From NCBI RefSeq assembly GCF_034661295.1, contig NZ_CP141062.1, positions 1,240,001 through 1,304,000 of the forward strand: 64,000 nucleotides of DNA, in the 5' to 3' direction. The translations under genes and the position numbers were made by a program. The stretch is from Faecalibacter sp. LW9. GTDB lineage: Bacteria; Bacteroidota; Bacteroidia; Flavobacteriales; Weeksellaceae. The notes under the pieces are model-generated. The model did no database searches, was not told the DNA's origin, and saw only the letters and a program-made list of their open reading frames with translations. Below, one piece after another: positions 52,290-62,047 of the stretch. How positions within the stretch are numbered: the stretch's first letter is position 1; each line of letters begins with the position of its first letter.

Positions 52290-54689
52290 ATGAGGATGAG
52301 AAAATACACTTTAACATTAGCCTTTGCATTCTGCTCGATGTTTGCTATGGCACAAAACCATTTTTCGATCAAGGGTTCGATTGAAAATGTAAAACAAGAA
52401 AAATTAGCATATACTTCAGTTACGTTATATAATGTTGATAATAATGCGTATGTGGTTGATGTGGTAACGGATGAAAATGGCGCATTTGATTTTTCTGAAG
52501 TTGCAGACGGAAAATATAAGTTGGTTATAACTGAATTTGGATATGCACAATATGAACAAATCATTGATTTGAAAGATGGTGCGGCTGATTTAGGTACGAT
52601 TCAGTTAGTTGAAAACAAGGGGGATCAAGCCGTAGAATTAAAAGGAGTTTTTATTCGTAAAGAAACATCTCAATATCGAAATGAAATTGATAAACGTGTG
52701 GTAGAAGTCGGAAATGATTTGGTTTCTGCAGGTACGGATGCAGCATCGGTATTGAATAATATTCCTTCAGTGAATGTTGATCAACAGTCCGGGGCATTAA
52801 GTTTACGAGGAAATGAAAATGTTCGCGTTTTTGTGGATGGAAAGCCTACATCACAATCGGCGGCTGAACTTTTAAAACAGATTCCATCGAACCAAATTCA
52901 ACGTGTGGAGATTATTACTAATCCATCTGCAAAATATGAAGCTGATGGTAAATCGGGAATTATTAACATCATCTTAGTCAAAGGACAAAAGAAAGGATAT
53001 AATATAGGTTTAACTACAGGATACGAGCAAGGAAAAAAATCACGTTTCAATTCATCCATTAATTCTAATGTTAATGTAGGAGATTTTAATTTCTTTGGAA
53101 ACCTAAACTATGCGAAACGTCCTAGAGTTCAACATGGAATAGGTCAGAATTTTACCGATGAAATTGATCAACTTTTTGAAATTAAAAATCAAAATACAAA
53201 CCTTTCCTACAAAGTAGGATTTGATTGGTTTATTAATGATAAAAATGCCTTAACGATTTATACTAATCAATGGGATGGGGATGCTGATGCACAAATCTTA
53301 ACCGACATTGTTACATCAAACATCAATCGTAATAACTTAAATGAACTATGGAGTAATTATAATGGATCAGATTATAGTTTAAATTACAAGTTAGATTTTG
53401 ATAAAGACGATCACAATATTGTTTTAGATGCTTTCTATTCTAAAAATAAAAATAGAGACGATCGTGATTATACCAATACATATCCGTTTGATAATTTTTA
53501 CAGTGAAGCCCGTCTAAGTGATACAAATAATACGCGTATTAATTTAGATTATACCAATCAAATTGTAGGAGCCGGAAAGATTGAAGCTGGATTACAATTC
53601 AGAAATGAAACACTTGAAAGTGGCATGAATTCAACTTTAGAAATTGTTGAAGATGGATTAACTTTTAATCCAAATGTTGATTTTGAATTTGATCGTAAAT
53701 TTTTCTCTGGATATGCCAATTACAAACAAAAGTTTAACAAATTTGGTGCTCAGGTAGGATTGCGTTTAGAACGCGTCGAAGATCAAGCAGAATGGTTGTT
53801 TTCGCCCGCTAACCGTGGAGAATTGAAGAAAGATTATATGGATTTCTTTCCATCTGCTTTCTTAACTTATGATCTAACAGATAAAGCTCAAATTTCATTT
53901 AATTATAGTCGTCGTATTGATCGTCCAGGAATGTACCAATTAACGCCTGTTCCCCAATTTACTACGGCGTTAATGTCAAGCAAAGGTAATCCAGAATTAC
54001 GTCCTGAATATACGAACTCCTTTGAACTTGGATATTTGCATCAATTGGGGAAAGGTTCTATTTCGGCTAATGTATTTTATCGACATGTGTCGGATAATAT
54101 CATTCAGACATTTACAAAAGATCCTGAACAAGAATTGGCATTTATTCAGTATAATATGAACTATGATAAAGTGAATAATTATGGAATTGAAGCCAGCTTA
54201 AATTATCGTTTCACAAAGTGGATGAGTACGTTTGTTTCTGGAGACTTTACATCATCTCAGATGCAGAGTGTAATGGCTGACGCAAACAATACCCCAACCG
54301 TAGAAGAAATTACAGCGAACGTTTTAACACTTCGTATGAACAATAATTTTACACTGTCGAAGAATTTTACATTGCAACATTTTATGATGTATAATGGTAA
54401 AACAAAATTTTTACAAGGTGAAATGTTGGATATGTGGATGATGAATTTAGGATTGCGATACACTTTTATGGAAGGTAAAGCCTCTTTATCTGCTCGTATG
54501 AATGATATTTTTAATACCATGAGAGCTCGTGTACATATGAACAATCCTTATATAGGATATGCCAACTTTAATTGGGAATCTCAAACGTTCTATTTAGGAT
54601 TTACATACAACTTTGGAGGAAAAGTAAAAACAAGAGCTGAAGTACAGAAAAATCAAACCGAAGTACAAGGCGGCAATATCGGGATATAA
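52290..54689 (+). CDS. TonB-dependent receptor with carboxypeptidase-regulatory N-domain
   Basis: 799 residues: signal peptide about 1-22, then a carboxypeptidase-regulatory-like beta domain (about 25-105, FSIKGSIENVKQEKLAYTSV to YEQIIDL). The plug follows (about 130-230, VVEVGNDLVSAGTDAASVL, LSLRGNENVRVFVDGKPT, RVEIITNPSAKYEADGKSGI) and the barrel is of the outer-membrane beta-barrel-3 type, ending in LGFTYNFGG then a short basic tail. Substrate unknown. Divergent from the DUF2520 operon. Confidence 0.9.
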   Translation: MRMRKYTLTLAFAFCSMFAMAQNHFSIKGSIENVKQEKLAYTSVTLYNVDNNAYVVDVVTDENGAFDFSEVADGKYKLVITEFGYAQYEQIIDLKDGAADLGTIQLVENKGDQAVELKGVFIRKETSQYRNEIDKRVVEVGNDLVSAGTDAASVLNNIPSVNVDQQSGALSLRGNENVRVFVDGKPTSQSAAELLKQIPSNQIQRVEIITNPSAKYEADGKSGIINIILVKGQKKGYNIGLTTGYEQGKKSRFNSSINSNVNVGDFNFFGNLNYAKRPRVQHGIGQNFTDEIDQLFEIKNQNTNLSYKVGFDWFINDKNALTIYTNQWDGDADAQILTDIVTSNINRNNLNELWSNYNGSDYSLNYKLDFDKDDHNIVLDAFYSKNKNRDDRDYTNTYPFDNFYSEARLSDTNNTRINLDYTNQIVGAGKIEAGLQFRNETLESGMNSTLEIVEDGLTFNPNVDFEFDRKFFSGYANYKQKFNKFGAQVGLRLERVEDQAEWLFSPANRGELKKDYMDFFPSAFLTYDLTDKAQISFNYSRRIDRPGMYQLTPVPQFTTALMSSKGNPELRPEYTNSFELGYLHQLGKGSISANVFYRHVSDNIIQTFTKDPEQELAFIQYNMNYDKVNNYGIEASLNYRFTKWMSTFVSGDFTSSQMQSVMADANNTPTVEEITANVLTLRMNNNFTLSKNFTLQHFMMYNGKTKFLQGEMLDMWMMNLGLRYTFMEGKASLSARMNDIFNTMRARVHMNNPYIGYANFNWESQTFYLGFTYNFGGKVKTRAEVQKNQTEVQGGNIGI

Positions 54690-54723
54690 TAACTCCCATT
54701 CCTATATCTAATTTTTTGTATCA

Positions 54724-54754
54724 AAAAAGGCAACTCGAATTCGAGTTGCCTTTT
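54724..54754. terminator. Bidirectional terminator
   Basis: A perfect palindrome AAAAGGCAACTCGAATTCGAGTTGCCTTTT between the receptor and the convergent symporter; long stem and T-runs on both sides. Confidence 0.88.
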
Positions 54755-54778
54755 GTCTTCTATATAATTACCAACTTA

Positions 54779-55945
54779 TTAAGCTTTATTACCAAAAAAA
54801 CGATTTAAGATAACAGCAATTGCTCCATCTCCCGTTACATTTCCTGCGGTACCAAAACTATCCATCGCAATATAAAGGGCTATCATTAAGGCTTGATTTT
54901 CGGCACTAAATCCTAACATCGATGCAATAATTCCTATAGCTGCCATAATAGCACCTCCAGGTACTCCTGGAGCAGCAACCATTGCAACACCTAACATCAT
55001 AATAAATCCTAAAAATTGAATAAAATCAAACGGCATGTTTTGAATCATCATTAAAGCAATACAACACATAACAATCTTAATCATTGATCCAGATAGATGG
55101 ATTGTTGCGCATAAAGGGACAGCAAAGCTAGCGATTTCTGGATCTACACCATTTTTCTTCGTTTGTTCTAAAGTCACTGGAATTGTAGCTGCAGAAGATT
55201 GTGTTCCTAAAGCTGTAAAATATGCTGGCATCATGTTTTTGATCAATCCCAATGGATTTTTCTTTGCAATAACACCCGCTGTAATAAATTGAATAGCTAG
55301 TAATAAAACGTGCATCACGAAAATGACTCCAATAATCTTTAAAAATACATTTAGGATGACCATGACTTGACCTGAATAAGTCATGTTTAAAAATATCCCG
55401 AAGATAAATAAAGGTAAAAGTGGAATAATTACTGTTTGGATTAAGAACGTGATGATGGATTCAAAATCATCAGCAAATTTCTCAAAAACTGAATTTTTCA
55501 ATTTTGATAATCCGATTCCGAACAAAAATGAAAAGATCAATGCCGGCATCACATCAAAAAATGGAGGAAATTCAATCGAAAAATAGGGTAAAAGCTCCTT
55601 ACCATTTTCCGCCAATGAAATTTTTCCTGTTTGATTTTCTAATAAAGATGGAAATAATGATACTGCAGAACCATAACCTAATAATCCAGCCATTATGGTT
55701 GAGCCATAAGCGATCGATAAGGTGGTTAATAATAATTTACCAGCTGTTTGTCCTAATCGACCAATGGATGGAACTATTAACCCAATGATAATTAATGGAA
55801 TTAAGAAATTCAATAATTCACTAAAAAAGTCATTAAATGTAGCGAAAATTCGACCAATAGATTCAGGAATAATTAAACCTAAAACAGTACCTGATGATAT
55901 GGCAATGATTACTTGTAAAAGTAAATTGTCTTTTAATTTATGCAT
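54779..55945 (-). CDS. Dicarboxylate/amino-acid:cation symporter (DAACS family)
   Basis: 388-residue inner-membrane symporter with about eight membrane helices plus two re-entrant loops. Signature stretches include IPLIIIGLIVPSIG, AYFTALGTQSSAATIPVTLEQ (the serine-rich hairpin) and MDSFGTAGNVTGDGAIAVILN (the NxxGD motif). The family carries glutamate, aspartate, C4-dicarboxylates or serine/threonine with Na+ or H+. Single gene. Confidence 0.93.
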   Translation of the reverse strand: MHKLKDNLLLQVIIAISSGTVLGLIIPESIGRIFATFNDFFSELLNFLIPLIIIGLIVPSIGRLGQTAGKLLLTTLSIAYGSTIMAGLLGYGSAVSLFPSLLENQTGKISLAENGKELLPYFSIEFPPFFDVMPALIFSFLFGIGLSKLKNSVFEKFADDFESIITFLIQTVIIPLLPLFIFGIFLNMTYSGQVMVILNVFLKIIGVIFVMHVLLLAIQFITAGVIAKKNPLGLIKNMMPAYFTALGTQSSAATIPVTLEQTKKNGVDPEIASFAVPLCATIHLSGSMIKIVMCCIALMMIQNMPFDFIQFLGFIMMLGVAMVAAPGVPGGAIMAAIGIIASMLGFSAENQALMIALYIAMDSFGTAGNVTGDGAIAVILNRFFGNKA

Positions 55946-55971
55946 AGGCTAATTTATAAATATTAATGCAA

Positions 55972-56003
55972 AAAAAAGCGATACTCAATTAAAGTATCGC
56001 TTT
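55972..56003 (-). terminator. Intrinsic terminator after the LysM-protein gene
   Basis: 12-bp AAAGCGATACT-type stem with AGTATCGCTTT, 6-base loop; the A-run gives the minus-strand T-run. Confidence 0.85.
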
Positions 56004-56025
56004 AAATATATGAAATAAAAAAAAA

Positions 56026-57882
56026 TTATTTTTTAGGTAAACGGATTAAACGTGCAGAATCATTGGCATAAGCCTTTGTATTTCCGATTCGTTTGTATGC
56101 AAATTTATAAGATAAACGCGTGTTTTCTGCAGTCACATTGTTTAAAAAGTCCCCTTTGCTGTTCATACGATCAACTATGTCATAAACCACATCATATCCT
56201 AACTGCTCAGCACGTGTTGGAATGTTGCAATACACATCTTTAAAATCTTTTAAAATACTAATGGTTTCATCATTACGCGTATTCATGATATAAGATGTAC
56301 TATAAACAAAGCCAAATTCACGGAAAGCATCAATATTTTTTGCATTTTCAGAGTTATAAATATCGTATACATCTACTGATTTAATTCCAAATCCTTTGAC
56401 ATAATCTTTATTAAACGTCTTCATACGTTCTAGATATTGTTTTCCTAAAGCGTCATTGTCACCAACCATTACTGCAATAATAGGAGTAAAGTAATCAACA
56501 TCACCTACTTTATCATTAGGTTGAATAATTTTATTGGCTTCTTTTACGATTACTACATTTGCCTTTAGTTGTTTTTCTAAAGCCTTTTTGGTGTATTCCG
56601 ATAAATCTTGGTGATCATTATCCGTTAATAAATACACTTGTTCACCAGCATATGATTTTTTTATCTCATCAATGATTTGATCAGCTAAAACTTCCTCACG
56701 AGGATTAGCAACAAATAAGTTTTCGTAATTATTTAGCTCTTCTGTATTCGCAAAAGGAGAAATAATTCCAATGCCTGAACCTTTCAAGAAATCAGCAACT
56801 TCTACCACAGCACCCGATTTAATTGGACCAATAATCGCATCCGTTTTTGATAAGTCATGAGTAGCTAAAATGGATTGAACATCACTTTCGTTCTTTGTAT
56901 CAATTACTTTTACGTTGATATTTTTCCCTGATTTAGATAAGCGATTTAAAGCCACTTTTGCTCCAGTGAAAAATTGCATGGCTTGATTATTTTTTAAGCC
57001 AACAGAATTTTCCGCGTTGAAAGGTAACATCAATACAATGTTAATTTCATTATCATTAACACGTTTTACCTTTCCAGGTTCAGCATATTTGATGATTTTT
57101 GCATTTTTTTGCAATGGTAATTTTAAGACCATTCCACTTTTAAGACCATTAATCACATCAGGATTTAGTGCAATTAATTCATCTAAAGTCGTATTATAAC
57201 GTTGGATAATATTATAGGCTGTATCTCCTGATTGAACAGTATAATTAATCGTTTGATCTTCGATCACTGCACGACCTGATTTTTTAGGAATAACGATAAC
57301 AAATCCTTCTTTTAAACCTTCAGTCTGTAATTGAGGATTTTCAGCATAAAAATCATCCACCGAAACATTATATTTCTTCGATAAGCTATATAAAGTCTCT
57401 CCTTTTTCAACCATGTGTTTACCTGATGGTAAAGATACAACTGGTTGATTCGAAGAATCCGATTTTTGTTTTTTAGGAATACGCAATACATCACCAACTT
57501 TAAGTCCACTTTCCAATTGTTTTGGGTTTAATGAACGCAAGGTTGTTTCAGAAATATCATATTTTTTCGTTAGTTGAAAAATACTTTCTTTGGCTTGTAT
57601 TGTGTGGTAGATGTATTGTTCATCTTCATAATTCACAGGAGTTTTTGATTCTGCTAAAGGAGCAGGTTTATCATCTTTAACGCCCGGAATTACAATGATA
57701 TCACCAATTTGTAACCCGTTTTTTTCGATGGAAGGATTGGCTTTGTATAATGCATCTTGTGTAACACCATACTTTTTTGCAATTCCATAAACTGTTTCTT
57801 TGGCTTCAACTTTATGTGATTTTTGTTGAGCAAATAAAACAGTAGAACCAATAAAAAGTAATAATGAGACTATTTTTTTCAT
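56026..57882 (-). CDS. LysM repeat and periplasmic-binding-like envelope protein
   Basis: 618 residues, signal peptide about 1-18. Four LysM modules follow (about 25-280), each with a YxIAKKYGVTxxxLxxxNP-like core and GLKxGxxIxIP ending, for peptidoglycan or chitin-type glycan binding. From about 285 to the end is a type I periplasmic-binding-like domain (INIVLMLPFNAENS, VIDTKNESDVQSIL, AIIGPIKSGAVVEVADFL). No ABC permease is near, so it is not clearly part of a transporter. Possible envelope sensor or anchor. Confidence 0.85.
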   Translation of the reverse strand: MKKIVSLLLFIGSTVLFAQQKSHKVEAKETVYGIAKKYGVTQDALYKANPSIEKNGLQIGDIIVIPGVKDDKPAPLAESKTPVNYEDEQYIYHTIQAKESIFQLTKKYDISETTLRSLNPKQLESGLKVGDVLRIPKKQKSDSSNQPVVSLPSGKHMVEKGETLYSLSKKYNVSVDDFYAENPQLQTEGLKEGFVIVIPKKSGRAVIEDQTINYTVQSGDTAYNIIQRYNTTLDELIALNPDVINGLKSGMVLKLPLQKNAKIIKYAEPGKVKRVNDNEINIVLMLPFNAENSVGLKNNQAMQFFTGAKVALNRLSKSGKNINVKVIDTKNESDVQSILATHDLSKTDAIIGPIKSGAVVEVADFLKGSGIGIISPFANTEELNNYENLFVANPREEVLADQIIDEIKKSYAGEQVYLLTDNDHQDLSEYTKKALEKQLKANVVIVKEANKIIQPNDKVGDVDYFTPIIAVMVGDNDALGKQYLERMKTFNKDYVKGFGIKSVDVYDIYNSENAKNIDAFREFGFVYSTSYIMNTRNDETISILKDFKDVYCNIPTRAEQLGYDVVYDIVDRMNSKGDFLNNVTAENTRLSYKFAYKRIGNTKAYANDSARLIRLPKK

Positions 57883-57920
57883 GTAAATGATTTTCGGTAT
57901 AAATATACGAATTACTTTCC

Positions 57921-59525
57921 TTAAATATCTTCAGCTAATGTATTTATGATAAAGTTAAATTCGAAAGGTTGTATCGCTTGATAAACAGATTCGATAAATG
58001 TTGAAATATCCACATAATCAAAATCAGCAAAGTGACGGACACGTTCTTGTAAACCTTTTTCTTGCGATAATTCTTTTAAAAGATTTTCTATCCGTTGATG
58101 TATTTCACTATTTTTCTTTAATTCTGCTTTGATTAATCGTTTTTCTAATTTTTCAAATCCATTCAATTGTTTTGTTCGCTGAGCCTGTACCATATTAGCA
58201 AAGGAAAGATTAGTTTTTTCTGAAATAAGCTCTAATGATTTAAAAATAGCTTCAAGCTCCTCTTTCAATTTTGGAAGTTCATGAACTAGTTCAGAATTTT
58301 CATTGATCTCTTCTTTTACAATCGAACGACTTGAGCGGAACAAATCCTCATCTCTCAAATTTAACGCCAATTGTTTCTCCCATTGTTTTTTTGTTCGAAT
58401 TAACATGGAGTTTCTAAGAACCAATAATGGGAATGGAATCCCATATCCTTTAAACATTTCTTTTAATTCAAACCAATACGCAATTTCGCCTCCACCGCCA
58501 ATATAGGCTACATTTGGTAAAATGGTTTCTTGATACAATGGACGTAAAATAACATTGGGACTAAAACGTTCCGGATGTTGATGAAGTACTTGGATTATTT
58601 CATCTTTGGTAAATTGAATGGTCGTATTAAGAACATAAAATTTCTCATTTTCAAAAACAATACGTTCTCTCGAGTTAGGCTCTGCGATATAAAATAAATT
58701 AATTTCTCTTGGATTTACTTGAATTTTATACCCCAATTGCTCTAACGCTGAAGCTGATGAATTAACCCATTGAAAAGATTTTTCTTCTAAAATTTCTTGT
58801 TCGAAAGTCGGAATCATCAATCGTTTTAACGTTGCATCATCACCATCAATCATTAATAGTCCATAATCTTTAAATAACAAATGAACCAATTGTCGTGTGG
58901 CTTGAGTTAAAGTGTCTGCTGAGAAATATGAAGCTTCAATTAATTCATTTAATTGTTCCTTTTTCTTTCCTTGAGGCAAAATAGCCAAATAGGAATTAAA
59001 AACTTCGCGTAGTCCTTCAGTAGATAATTGACCTACAGGTCCGCCATGATCTTTTTCCCAATGAACAATGCGATCTCCTGAGCGGAAATGATTGATTTCA
59101 TCAAAATCATGATCTTCTGTTGCCATCCAAAAAATAGGAACATAATGGTATTGATCTTGCGATTTATTTAATTCCTTACACTGTTTAATGACTTGAAGAA
59201 TTTTATAAAAAAAGAAAATCGGTCCCGTAAATAAATTCAACTGATGACCAGTCGTAATGGTTACGGTATTCTCTTTCTTCAGTAATTCAAGATTTTTGAT
59301 TTGTTTTTTCGAAAGTGATAGACCTTGTAATTGTTGTGTTAATTGTTTTACAAGAGTTTCACGATGGGTATAATATTTTAATTTATCCTCAGCTTGTTCA
59401 ATATAGGAAGACTTGGAAGGAAAACGATGGTAAAAAGGTTTCACTTCTTCTTTTTGATGGATATAATCCAACATTAACGAAGAAAAATAATTCGAGTCTT
59501 TTAAACTGACAGTTTTCATTTCCAT
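57921..59525 (-). CDS. bshC: Bacillithiol biosynthesis cysteine-adding enzyme
   Basis: Adds cysteine to glucosaminyl-malate, last step of bacillithiol synthesis. 534 residues, with the family block TITTGHQLNLFTGPIFFFYKIL, PIFWMATEDHDFDEINHF, and LPNVAYIGGGGEIAYWFELKEMF, then a long helical C-terminus. The start at 59525 overlaps the upstream GDPD stop codon by one base. Its presence indicates bacillithiol as a low-molecular-weight thiol in this organism. Confidence 0.95.
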   Translation of the reverse strand: MEMKTVSLKDSNYFSSLMLDYIHQKEEVKPFYHRFPSKSSYIEQAEDKLKYYTHRETLVKQLTQQLQGLSLSKKQIKNLELLKKENTVTITTGHQLNLFTGPIFFFYKILQVIKQCKELNKSQDQYHYVPIFWMATEDHDFDEINHFRSGDRIVHWEKDHGGPVGQLSTEGLREVFNSYLAILPQGKKKEQLNELIEASYFSADTLTQATRQLVHLLFKDYGLLMIDGDDATLKRLMIPTFEQEILEEKSFQWVNSSASALEQLGYKIQVNPREINLFYIAEPNSRERIVFENEKFYVLNTTIQFTKDEIIQVLHQHPERFSPNVILRPLYQETILPNVAYIGGGGEIAYWFELKEMFKGYGIPFPLLVLRNSMLIRTKKQWEKQLALNLRDEDLFRSSRSIVKEEINENSELVHELPKLKEELEAIFKSLELISEKTNLSFANMVQAQRTKQLNGFEKLEKRLIKAELKKNSEIHQRIENLLKELSQEKGLQERVRHFADFDYVDISTFIESVYQAIQPFEFNFIINTLAEDI

Positions 59526-60421
59526 TAATTTTTATTTATTGTGTGATATACTTCTAATGCACGATCAGTTGCAAATATATCAACACCTTGCTGTTCTAAT
59601 TCTTGATATATGTTATTTCCTCGTGCAGCAGCACTTTTATCAATATTTCCTAAGGTTCCTAAAATAACCATGATGTTTTGATGATGAATTTTACGGTATA
59701 ATTCATCTGATGATCGACGTGTACCTGTAAATGCTACCATCTGATGCGGAGGGATTCCACTTTGCATCATATCATTAAACTCTCGTTCATTTCGCATCGA
59801 AACTGATAACAACATCTCTGGAGCAAGCTGATGTAGCTTTTTAGCTTGCTGTACAGAATAAGAAACTAATACAACTTGCTTTTCCATTTGATGAGTTCGT
59901 ATTTCTTCAATCAATTGACGATAATCCACATCTTTTTTAATATCAACCATAAAGTAAATAGGTTTTGATTTTCCCCATTGTAATGCCTCTGTAAATGTTG
60001 GTATTTTATAAGAAGTTTGATTACCGAAATCATCTACCAAAAAGTATTCCTTTATGCGATCTAAGGTAATTTGGTTCACATCTTGTCGGCCAGTAGAAGT
60101 TCGCTGCAAACTATTGTCATGCATTAAGATGAGTTGGTGATCCTTCGTTTTAGCTACATCAATTTCAAAAATCTGAATGCCTTGTTCAAACAAATAATTC
60201 ATGGTTTCAATGCAATTTTCAGGATAATTTTCAATTCCACTTCCACCACGGTGTGCACTGACTAAATTTTTTTCTTTTGAGGAATAATTGAAATCAAATT
60301 CATTTTGGTTTAAAACTTGCTCATTCTTTTTGGATTGATGAGAAGGGGTACAACTCCAAATCAATGCAATGGCCAATAAGGTTAAGTATAAATGATTAAA
60401 TTTTAAATATTTACTCCTCAT
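59525..60421 (-). CDS. Glycerophosphodiester phosphodiesterase lipoprotein
   Basis: 298 residues. The N-terminal signal has lipobox IWSC (Cys near residue 24), so it is probably lipid-anchored. The catalytic part has VSAHRGGSGIENYPENCIETM, IFEIDVAKTKDHQLILMHDNSLQRTSTG with the HR...E.D...H residues of the GDPD family, plus ATDRALEV near the C-terminus. It hydrolyses glycerophosphodiesters. Overlap with bshC by one base (TAATG) suggests co-expression. Confidence 0.9.
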   Translation of the reverse strand: MRSKYLKFNHLYLTLLAIALIWSCTPSHQSKKNEQVLNQNEFDFNYSSKEKNLVSAHRGGSGIENYPENCIETMNYLFEQGIQIFEIDVAKTKDHQLILMHDNSLQRTSTGRQDVNQITLDRIKEYFLVDDFGNQTSYKIPTFTEALQWGKSKPIYFMVDIKKDVDYRQLIEEIRTHQMEKQVVLVSYSVQQAKKLHQLAPEMLLSVSMRNEREFNDMMQSGIPPHQMVAFTGTRRSSDELYRKIHHQNIMVILGTLGNIDKSAAARGNNIYQELEQQGVDIFATDRALEVYHTINKN

Positions 60422-60504
60422 AGTTTTGTAGAATTTAAGATTTAAGAATATCTTTAAAATCGATTGTAAATTTAAGTGATAATCAACATAAACAATTAAA
60501 TAAA

Positions 60505-60921
60505 ATGGGATTCGTTAGAAGTTTTTTAAAAAAAGTCATCAGTAAAGTAGATAAAACTGCTGATAAAGAAGGAGAGAGATTAGATCATGTGGTAGATACA
60601 TTATCTAAAACAGGATCTTTCATAGCAGAAGATGCATTAGATTTTGCAAAACGCACATTTCATCATGTTAAAGATGCTGCCACTGATCTTAAAGAAGTTT
60701 CTAAGGAAGCAACTAAAGACATTAGAGAACGAGCAAAAGAAGATTATAATGATGTGAAGGAAATTGCAGAACGTCGTATGCATGAAACGAGAGACATTGT
60801 AAAAGAAAAAATTGATCAGGTGAAAACCAAGACTGAAGAAGTCGTAGAGGAGGTCAAAGAAGAAGTTTCAGAAAAGCCAAAATCAAACATTTCATCTCCA
60901 AATTTTCCAAAGGTGGATTAA
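60505..60921 (+). CDS. Charged amphipathic-helix protein
   Basis: 138 residues, almost wholly helical and rich in Lys, Glu and Asp: long repeated-looking helices such as DATDLKEVSKEATKDIRERAKED and EEVVEEVKEEVSEKPK. No signal peptide or enzyme motif. It resembles LEA-like or YtxH-like helix proteins, but I do not recognise a family. It precedes a strong hairpin at 60953. Confidence 0.55.
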   Translation: MGFVRSFLKKVISKVDKTADKEGERLDHVVDTLSKTGSFIAEDALDFAKRTFHHVKDAATDLKEVSKEATKDIRERAKEDYNDVKEIAERRMHETRDIVKEKIDQVKTKTEEVVEEVKEEVSEKPKSNISSPNFPKVD

Positions 60922-60952
60922 GAAAATCAGCTATATCTTAAATATAATTTAC

Positions 60953-60989
60953 TATTTGCCTCAATTATTTGATAGAATTGAGGCAAATA
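60953..60989. terminator. Long perfect hairpin, possible terminator
   Basis: 14-bp perfect stem TATTTGCCTCAATT/AATTGAGGCAAATA with a 9-base loop, 31 bases after the helix-protein stop. The downstream T-run is poor (TCGTTTTAT). Confidence 0.55.
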
Positions 60990-61043
60990 TCGTTTTATGG
61001 ATTGATTTTTGATAATGCATTTGCGGATTGATTGGGAAAAAAA

Positions 61044-62018
61044 ATGAGTAAAATGAAGAAGAGTGAAGAATATATTGATTTAGACAATAAGCCTACATTT
61101 TCTAAAAATATAATTATTCTTTTACTATCAATAGTATTATGTGGAACTATCGGATATATATTTTATCAAGATCGTCAACATAAAATGGCGAAGAATGGTG
61201 AAATTTCAATGATAGATGATTTAGAGCGCTCCAGAGAAATTCTAAAACAAGAATTACGATTAGCTCGCGCAGATTATGACACGGCTAAAACTGTAATTGT
61301 AGCGAAAGATGCAGATCTGATTGAAAAAGATCGTATTATTTTCGAGAAACAAAAGAAAATTCAAAATATTTTAAATCAGGATAATTTAACAAAATCTGAT
61401 TTATATGAAGCGAAACGATTAATTACTTCTTTAAAGGCTGAGTTGGATGATTATAAAGAACAAATCCGAATTTTAAAAGCTCAGAATAAAAAATTACAAG
61501 AAGATAATACGGAACTAGCTGAAACTAATAAATTGGTTAGTGAGAAAAATGAAGTGATTTCAAAAGATTTAGAAACGGTAAAAACGGAAAAAGAATCTTT
61601 AAATAAAAATGTTAATTCGACACTGTCAATTTCAAATTATAATTTAACAGGATTACGTGTCAAAAGTTCTGGGAAGGAAGTAGAAACTGAAAGAGCAAGT
61701 CGTATTAATAAAATGCGAGTTAGCTTTACAGTGGATCCAAACCAAAATGCATTAAGTGAAACGAAAGAATTGTTTATTGCGATTTATAAACCGGACGGAA
61801 CGTTAGGACATTTTGAGGATGCAAATCCAGGTAAATTACCACTTCGTTCAGGGAAATCGGTGGAATTCTCGGATCGCGTGACATTTAATTTTGATGCAAC
61901 GAAAGGAAATCGCATTTCGTTCGATTGGAAAGATTACGATTTTCCAAAAGGCGATTATGTAATCGATATCTATAATAACGGATTTAAAATCGGTCAAAAT
62001 AAGATTTCATTAAAATAA
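61044..62018 (+). CDS. Membrane-anchored coiled-coil protein
   Basis: Start at ATG 61044 (MSKMKKSEEYIDLDNKPTF), preferred over a TTG four codons upstream. 324 residues: one membrane segment (about 24-43, IIILLLSIVLCGTIGYIFY), a long coiled coil (about 55-190, heptads of SLKAELDDYKEQIRILKAQNKKL type), and a C-terminal beta-rich domain (about 195-324, NYNLTGLRVKSSGKEVETERA to YDFPKGDYVIDIYNNGF). Function unknown; it may act at the cell envelope. Confidence 0.65.
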   Translation: MSKMKKSEEYIDLDNKPTFSKNIIILLLSIVLCGTIGYIFYQDRQHKMAKNGEISMIDDLERSREILKQELRLARADYDTAKTVIVAKDADLIEKDRIIFEKQKKIQNILNQDNLTKSDLYEAKRLITSLKAELDDYKEQIRILKAQNKKLQEDNTELAETNKLVSEKNEVISKDLETVKTEKESLNKNVNSTLSISNYNLTGLRVKSSGKEVETERASRINKMRVSFTVDPNQNALSETKELFIAIYKPDGTLGHFEDANPGKLPLRSGKSVEFSDRVTFNFDATKGNRISFDWKDYDFPKGDYVIDIYNNGFKIGQNKISLK

Positions 62019-62025
62019 AGAGATT

Positions 62026-62047
62026 AAAAAAGAGGCTGTCTCAAAAG
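62026..62047 (+). repeat. Left terminal inverted repeat of the IS
   Basis: AAAAAAGAGGCTGTCTCAAAA plus G matches, in opposite orientation, the right end at 63570-63591 over 22 bases. The inner part folds with 62046-62057 into a terminator hairpin just after the coiled-coil gene. Confidence 0.88.
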
